A DNA stretch of 17,035 nt from an uncultured Oscillospiraceae bacterium (GTDB lineage Bacteria > Bacillota > Clostridia > Oscillospirales > Oscillospiraceae), in NCBI GenBank assembly GCA_947631805.1, contig CANRNA010000012.1, positions 1-17,035 on the forward strand. Direction: 5' to 3'. A model generated the notes under the pieces. That model had not been told where the DNA came from, ran no database searches, and was given only the letters and a program-made list of their open reading frames with translations. The position numbers and the translations under genes were made by a program. Shown here piece by piece: positions 14,255 to 17,035 of the stretch (the stretch's first letter is position 1; every line of letters begins with the position of its first letter).

Positions 14255-15064
14255 ATGGAGATCATCTATCTGGATGAGCTGTTCGTCCTGGAGCTCATCA
14301 TCGACTACTTCCTGCTGCTGGGCACGGCCCGGCTGTGCTCGCTGCCCTACCGGCGGGGCCGGTTTTTGGCCGGGGCGGCGCTTGGGGCGGCGTGGAGCTG
14401 CGGGGGCGTGGCGCCGAAGCTCGCCTGGCTGACCGTGCCGGTGATGCGCCCCGTGCTGGCCCTGGCAATGACCCTGGCCGCCTTCGGCGGGGAGCGGCGG
14501 CTGGGAAAGTGCTTCGCCGCGTTTCTGGGGGTGTCCGCCCTGTTCGGCGGGGCGGTGTACGCCGCGGGCCTGCTCCGGGGCGACGGGGCGGAGGCCGTCC
14601 CGCCCCGGCTAGATATGCGGGTGCTCATTCTGGCCTTCGCCGTGAGTTGGGCGGTGATGGGGCTGCTGTTCCGGGGCGGGGTGAAGGCCGCCTCCCGGCG
14701 CATTCTGGATGTGACCATAGAGCGCCAGGGCAGGACCGTGCGCCTGCGGGCCTTGGAGGACACGGGCAACGGCCTGGTGGACCCCATGTCCGGCTGCGCC
14801 GCGCTGGTGGCGGAGGCAGAGGCCGTAGGCGGGCTGTTTCCCGCCGGGGACGGGCCGCTGCTGCGGGGCCCTCCGGCGGAGGCAGTGCTGCGCATCCCCG
14901 GCATGCGGCTGATACCCTACGCCGGAGTGGAGGGCCAGAGCCGTCTGCTGCTGGCCTTCAAGCCGGACCGGGTGACCGTGAACGGCGTGGAGCGCCATGA
15001 CCTGGTGGCCGCCGTCACCCCCGCCCCGCTGGGCACCGACGGCTGCTATGACGCCGTGATCTAG
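14255..15064 (+). CDS. spoIIGA: Sigma-E processing peptidase SpoIIGA
   Basis: Membrane aspartic protease made in the mother cell that removes the pro-sequence of pro-sigma-E after asymmetric division. The 269-residue protein has about five hydrophobic segments in its first half (residues about 6-140). A soluble half follows with ALEDTGNGLVDP (167-178), where Asp169 in DTGN is the expected catalytic residue of a half-pepsin that works as a dimer. It is shorter than the B. subtilis protein (309). ATG start by homology of MEIIYLDELFVLELIIDYFLL; no ribosome binding site is visible upstream, which fits the predicted leaderless start. sigE, its substrate gene, begins 21 bases downstream, the standard operon order. 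Confidence 0.93.
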   Translation: MEIIYLDELFVLELIIDYFLLLGTARLCSLPYRRGRFLAGAALGAAWSCGGVAPKLAWLTVPVMRPVLALAMTLAAFGGERRLGKCFAAFLGVSALFGGAVYAAGLLRGDGAEAVPPRLDMRVLILAFAVSWAVMGLLFRGGVKAASRRILDVTIERQGRTVRLRALEDTGNGLVDPMSGCAALVAEAEAVGGLFPAGDGPLLRGPPAEAVLRIPGMRLIPYAGVEGQSRLLLAFKPDRVTVNGVERHDLVAAVTPAPLGTDGCYDAVI

Positions 15065-15085
15065 ATTTGGATAAGGAGCGTGACC

Positions 15086-15790
15086 ATGAACAAGCTGATA
15101 CTATGGCTGCTGCAGCTGCAGCTGCGCTTACAGCCCCCCTCCCGCCTGTACTACATCGGCGGCAGCGACGTTCTGCCCCCGCCCCTGGAAAAGGACGAGG
15201 AGGAGCGGGCCATCGCCGCCCTCATCCAGGGGGACCACGAGGCGAGACAGATGCTCATCGAGCACAACCTGCGTCTGGTGGTCTATATCGCCCGCCGGTT
15301 CGAGAACACCGGCGTGAACATCGAGGACCTGATATCCATCGGCACCATCGGGCTCATCAAGGCCATCGGCACCTTCAACCCGGATAAGCGCATCAAGCTG
15401 GCTACCTACGCCTCCCGGTGCATCGAAAACGAGATACTCATGTTCCTGCGGAAAAAGAGCTCCCACCGGGCGGAAATATCCATCGACGAACCCCTGAACA
15501 CCGACTGGGACGGCAACGAGCTGCTGCTCAGCGACGTGCTGGGCACCGACGGAGAGGAGGTCATCAAGCCTATCGAGGACGACGTGGAGCGCCAGCTCCT
15601 CATGGAGGCCATCGACCGGCTGGACGAGCGGGAGCGGTCCATCATCCTCATGCGCTTCGGCCTGGAGGGTTATGAGGAGCTGACCCAAAAGGAGGTGGCG
15701 GACCTGCTGGGCATCTCCCAGAGCTACATAAGCCGCCTGGAAAAGCGCATCATCCTCCGCCTCCGCCGCGAGCTCATCCGCCAGTTCTGA
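15086..15790 (+). CDS. sigE: Sporulation sigma factor SigE (pro-sigma-E)
   Basis: RNA polymerase sigma factor for the early mother-cell programme of sporulation, made as an inactive precursor. The 234 residues start with a hydrophobic pro-sequence (1 to about 22), then LYYIGGSDVLPPPL (21-34), which corresponds to the conserved processing site cut by SpoIIGA. Sigma region 2 follows (NLRLVVYIARRFENTGVNIEDLISIGTIGL in pieces at 61-90, then TYASRCIENEILMFLR). Region 4 has a helix-turn-helix at about 199-224 (LTQKEVADLLGISQSYISRLEK). I choose the ATG at 15086 over the GTG at 15080 because AAGGAG (15073-15078) lies seven bases before the ATG but only one before the GTG. A terminator follows at once; the sigG gene that usually comes next is absent. 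Confidence 0.96.
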   Translation: MNKLILWLLQLQLRLQPPSRLYYIGGSDVLPPPLEKDEEERAIAALIQGDHEARQMLIEHNLRLVVYIARRFENTGVNIEDLISIGTIGLIKAIGTFNPDKRIKLATYASRCIENEILMFLRKKSSHRAEISIDEPLNTDWDGNELLLSDVLGTDGEEVIKPIEDDVERQLLMEAIDRLDERERSIILMRFGLEGYEELTQKEVADLLGISQSYISRLEKRIILRLRRELIRQF

Positions 15791-15799
15791 CCTGTTGAC

Positions 15800-15842
15800 G
15801 TCCGGGGCCGTTCTCATGGGAGAACGGCCCCGGACCTTTTTT
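15800..15842 (+). terminator. Intrinsic terminator after sigE
   Basis: A perfect 16-bp stem (15800-15815 with 15820-15835), four-base loop ATGG, and a run of six T (15837-15842). It begins nine bases after the sigE stop and should isolate the spoIIGA-sigE operon from the FemAB-family gene. Confidence 0.93.
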
Positions 15843-15916
15843 CTCCCTCCTCCCCGAACGGAAAGAAGGAGAAAAAGAAACAAAATTAAACAAATCTTAA
15901 AAATGCCTATGCTTTT

Positions 15917-15944
15917 TTGATGCTGCGCCGGTTTATGGTAATAC
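15917..15944 (+). promoter_or_regulatory. Promoter of the FemAB-family gene
   Basis: TTGATG (15917-15922), 16 bases, then TAATAC (15939-15944) preceded by TGG, which fits an extended -10. It lies in the AT-rich 190-base gap between sigE and the FemAB-family gene, giving a leader of about 30 bases. Confidence 0.6.
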
Positions 15945-15950
15945 TACCAT
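15935..15950. promoter_or_regulatory. Possible operator palindrome
   Basis: ATGGTA (15935-15940) and TACCAT (15945-15950) form a perfect inverted repeat around ATAC, lying directly over the predicted -10 of the FemAB-family gene. The TGGT-N6-ACCA pattern resembles sites of some GntR-type repressors, but no regulator gene is in the window and the site is short. Confidence 0.3.
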
Positions 15951-15980
15951 CAGAACGCATACCGAATGGAGGAATGAGAC

Positions 15981-17035
15981 ATGCGTTTTGCCAGCGACGA
16001 GGCGTCAAAACGCCAATATACAGAGTTTCTCACCGCCCATCCCCGGTGCAATTTCCAGCAGTCGGTGGAGTGGGCCCGTGTCAAGAACTGCTGGACCAAC
16101 GAGATCATCCTGGCCGAGGACGAGGCCGGGAACATCACCGGCGGTCTGAGCGTGCTCATCCGGCGGGTGCCCTTTTTCGGCGATCTGATGTACTGCGCAC
16201 GGGGGCCGGTGTGCGACACCGGCGACCAGGACGCTCTGCGTCAGCTCACCCAGGGCGCGGCCATCCTGGCGAAGAAATACCACGCCATGGCCCTGCGGAT
16301 GGAGCCGGACGTGCCGGAGGACGACGAGGCGTTCCGCTCCATCATGGAGGGGCTTGGCTACGCCTTCCGGGACCGGGTCCGGGATTCCCGGGACGTGATA
16401 CAGCCCCGGCAGGTCTTCCGCCTGGACATCGGCGGCAGGACCGAGGAGGAGATAATGGCCGGTTTCAACCGGAAGCTGCGCTACAACATCCGCCTGGCCA
16501 TGCGCCGGGGCGTCCAGATACGGGAGGGCACGCGGGAGGACCTGGCCGTGTTCCACCGGCTCATGGAGGAGACGGGCCGCCGGGACGGCTTTCTCACCAG
16601 GCCCCTGAGCTACTTCCAACGGGTGTGGGACGAGCTGGGCCCGGAGCATGTGACGCTCCTGCTGGCCTGCTATGACGGCCAGCCCATCGCCGGGTCCATC
16701 CCCATCTTCTACGGCAACAAGACCTGGTACGCCTTCAGCGCCAGCAGCGCCGCCCACCGGGACCTGATGCCCAACTATCTGCTCCAGTGGGAGATGATAC
16801 GCCGGGCCGTGGCCCGTGGCTGCCAGATATACGATTTGCGGGGCGTGCTGGAAAACGCCGACCCGTCCAACGGGCTGTACCTGTTCAAAAGCCACTTCGG
16901 CGGCAAGCTGACCAGCTTCACGGGAGAGGTCACCATGCCCTATCGGCCCGCCGTCTACCGGCTGTACCGGCTGGCGGAGCGGTCCTATATGCGCCTGCGG
17001 GGCCAGACGGCCTCTGTCCTCCGCCGTCTGGGCCA
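15981..17035 (+). CDS. FemAB-family aminoacyltransferase, partial at 3' end
   Basis: Member of the FemAB/FemX (peptidoglycan interpeptide bridge) family, GNAT-fold enzymes that add amino acids from aminoacyl-tRNA to the stem peptide of lipid-linked wall precursor. The open frame runs 351 codons to the window edge without a stop. Family features are FQQSVEWARVKN (25-36), PFFGDLMYCARGPV (64-77), FNRKLRYNIRLAMRRGV (162-178) joining the two GNAT halves, the second GNAT domain with PIAGSIPIFYGNKTWYAFSASS (235-256), and the C-terminal YDLRGV and GLYLFKSHFGG (298-308). Similar proteins are about 340-350 residues, so the stop should be very close. The ATG at 15981 has GGAGG (15968-15972) eight bases upstream; an ATG at 15975 is out of frame. 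The amino acid added cannot be read from sequence. Confidence 0.9.
   Translation, partial: MRFASDEASKRQYTEFLTAHPRCNFQQSVEWARVKNCWTNEIILAEDEAGNITGGLSVLIRRVPFFGDLMYCARGPVCDTGDQDALRQLTQGAAILAKKYHAMALRMEPDVPEDDEAFRSIMEGLGYAFRDRVRDSRDVIQPRQVFRLDIGGRTEEEIMAGFNRKLRYNIRLAMRRGVQIREGTREDLAVFHRLMEETGRRDGFLTRPLSYFQRVWDELGPEHVTLLLACYDGQPIAGSIPIFYGNKTWYAFSASSAAHRDLMPNYLLQWEMIRRAVARGCQIYDLRGVLENADPSNGLYLFKSHFGGKLTSFTGEVTMPYRPAVYRLYRLAERSYMRLRGQTASVLRRLG

Noticed and set aside
15840..15916. Small gene in the AT-rich gap after sigE
   Set aside because: The only ATG frame there (15903) runs five codons. GAAGGAG near 15866 has no suitable start codon after it.

Overview
The window is GC-rich (about two thirds G+C by eye), gene-dense and bacterial. 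It looks like the chromosome of an endospore-forming Clostridia member, most likely a GC-rich gut lineage of the Oscillospiraceae type. The reasons are a Gram-positive PolC replicase, the spoIIGA-sigE sporulation pair, a FemAB-type peptidoglycan enzyme and a flavodoxin-type IspG. The genus is inference; no rRNA is present to confirm it.

Left part, plus strand (17-2509): a sigma-A-like promoter drives a Phd/Doc toxin-antitoxin pair (65-681). It is followed without an obvious break by the beta subunit of a class I fumarase (726-1265) and an NAD(P)-dependent malic enzyme (1282-2454), closed by a strong hairpin terminator. Fumarase plus malic enzyme would convert fumarate through malate to pyruvate. 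The fumarase alpha subunit is not in the window.

Centre, minus strand (14219 down to 2534): a long run of same-direction genes headed by two tandem promoters: pyrH, frr, uppS, dxr, rseP, ispG, polC and a large surface protein. This is the conserved Firmicutes pyrH-frr-uppS-cdsA-dxr-rseP-ispG-polC cluster, but without cdsA. It links UMP supply, ribosome recycling, isoprenoid precursors (dxr, ispG), the undecaprenyl carrier for cell wall synthesis (uppS), membrane proteolysis (rseP) and the replicase. The last gene encodes a secreted, membrane-anchored protein with 30 exact-length TPEP repeats and 14 TP dipeptides.

Right part, plus strand (14243-17035): spoIIGA and sigE encode the sigma-E processing protease and its pro-sigma substrate, ending in a near-ideal terminator. 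After a 190-base AT-rich gap with a promoter and a small palindrome comes a FemAB-family gene cut by the window edge. The 160 bases between pyrH and spoIIGA hold divergent, overlapping promoter elements.

I see no insertion sequence, prophage, CRISPR array or RNA gene. Nothing here is clearly a new biological system. The points most worth a second look are the toxin-antitoxin pair in front of an alpha-less fumarase gene, the repeat-rich surface protein at the end of a housekeeping operon, the missing cdsA and sigG neighbours, and the overlapping pyrH/spoIIGA promoter region.
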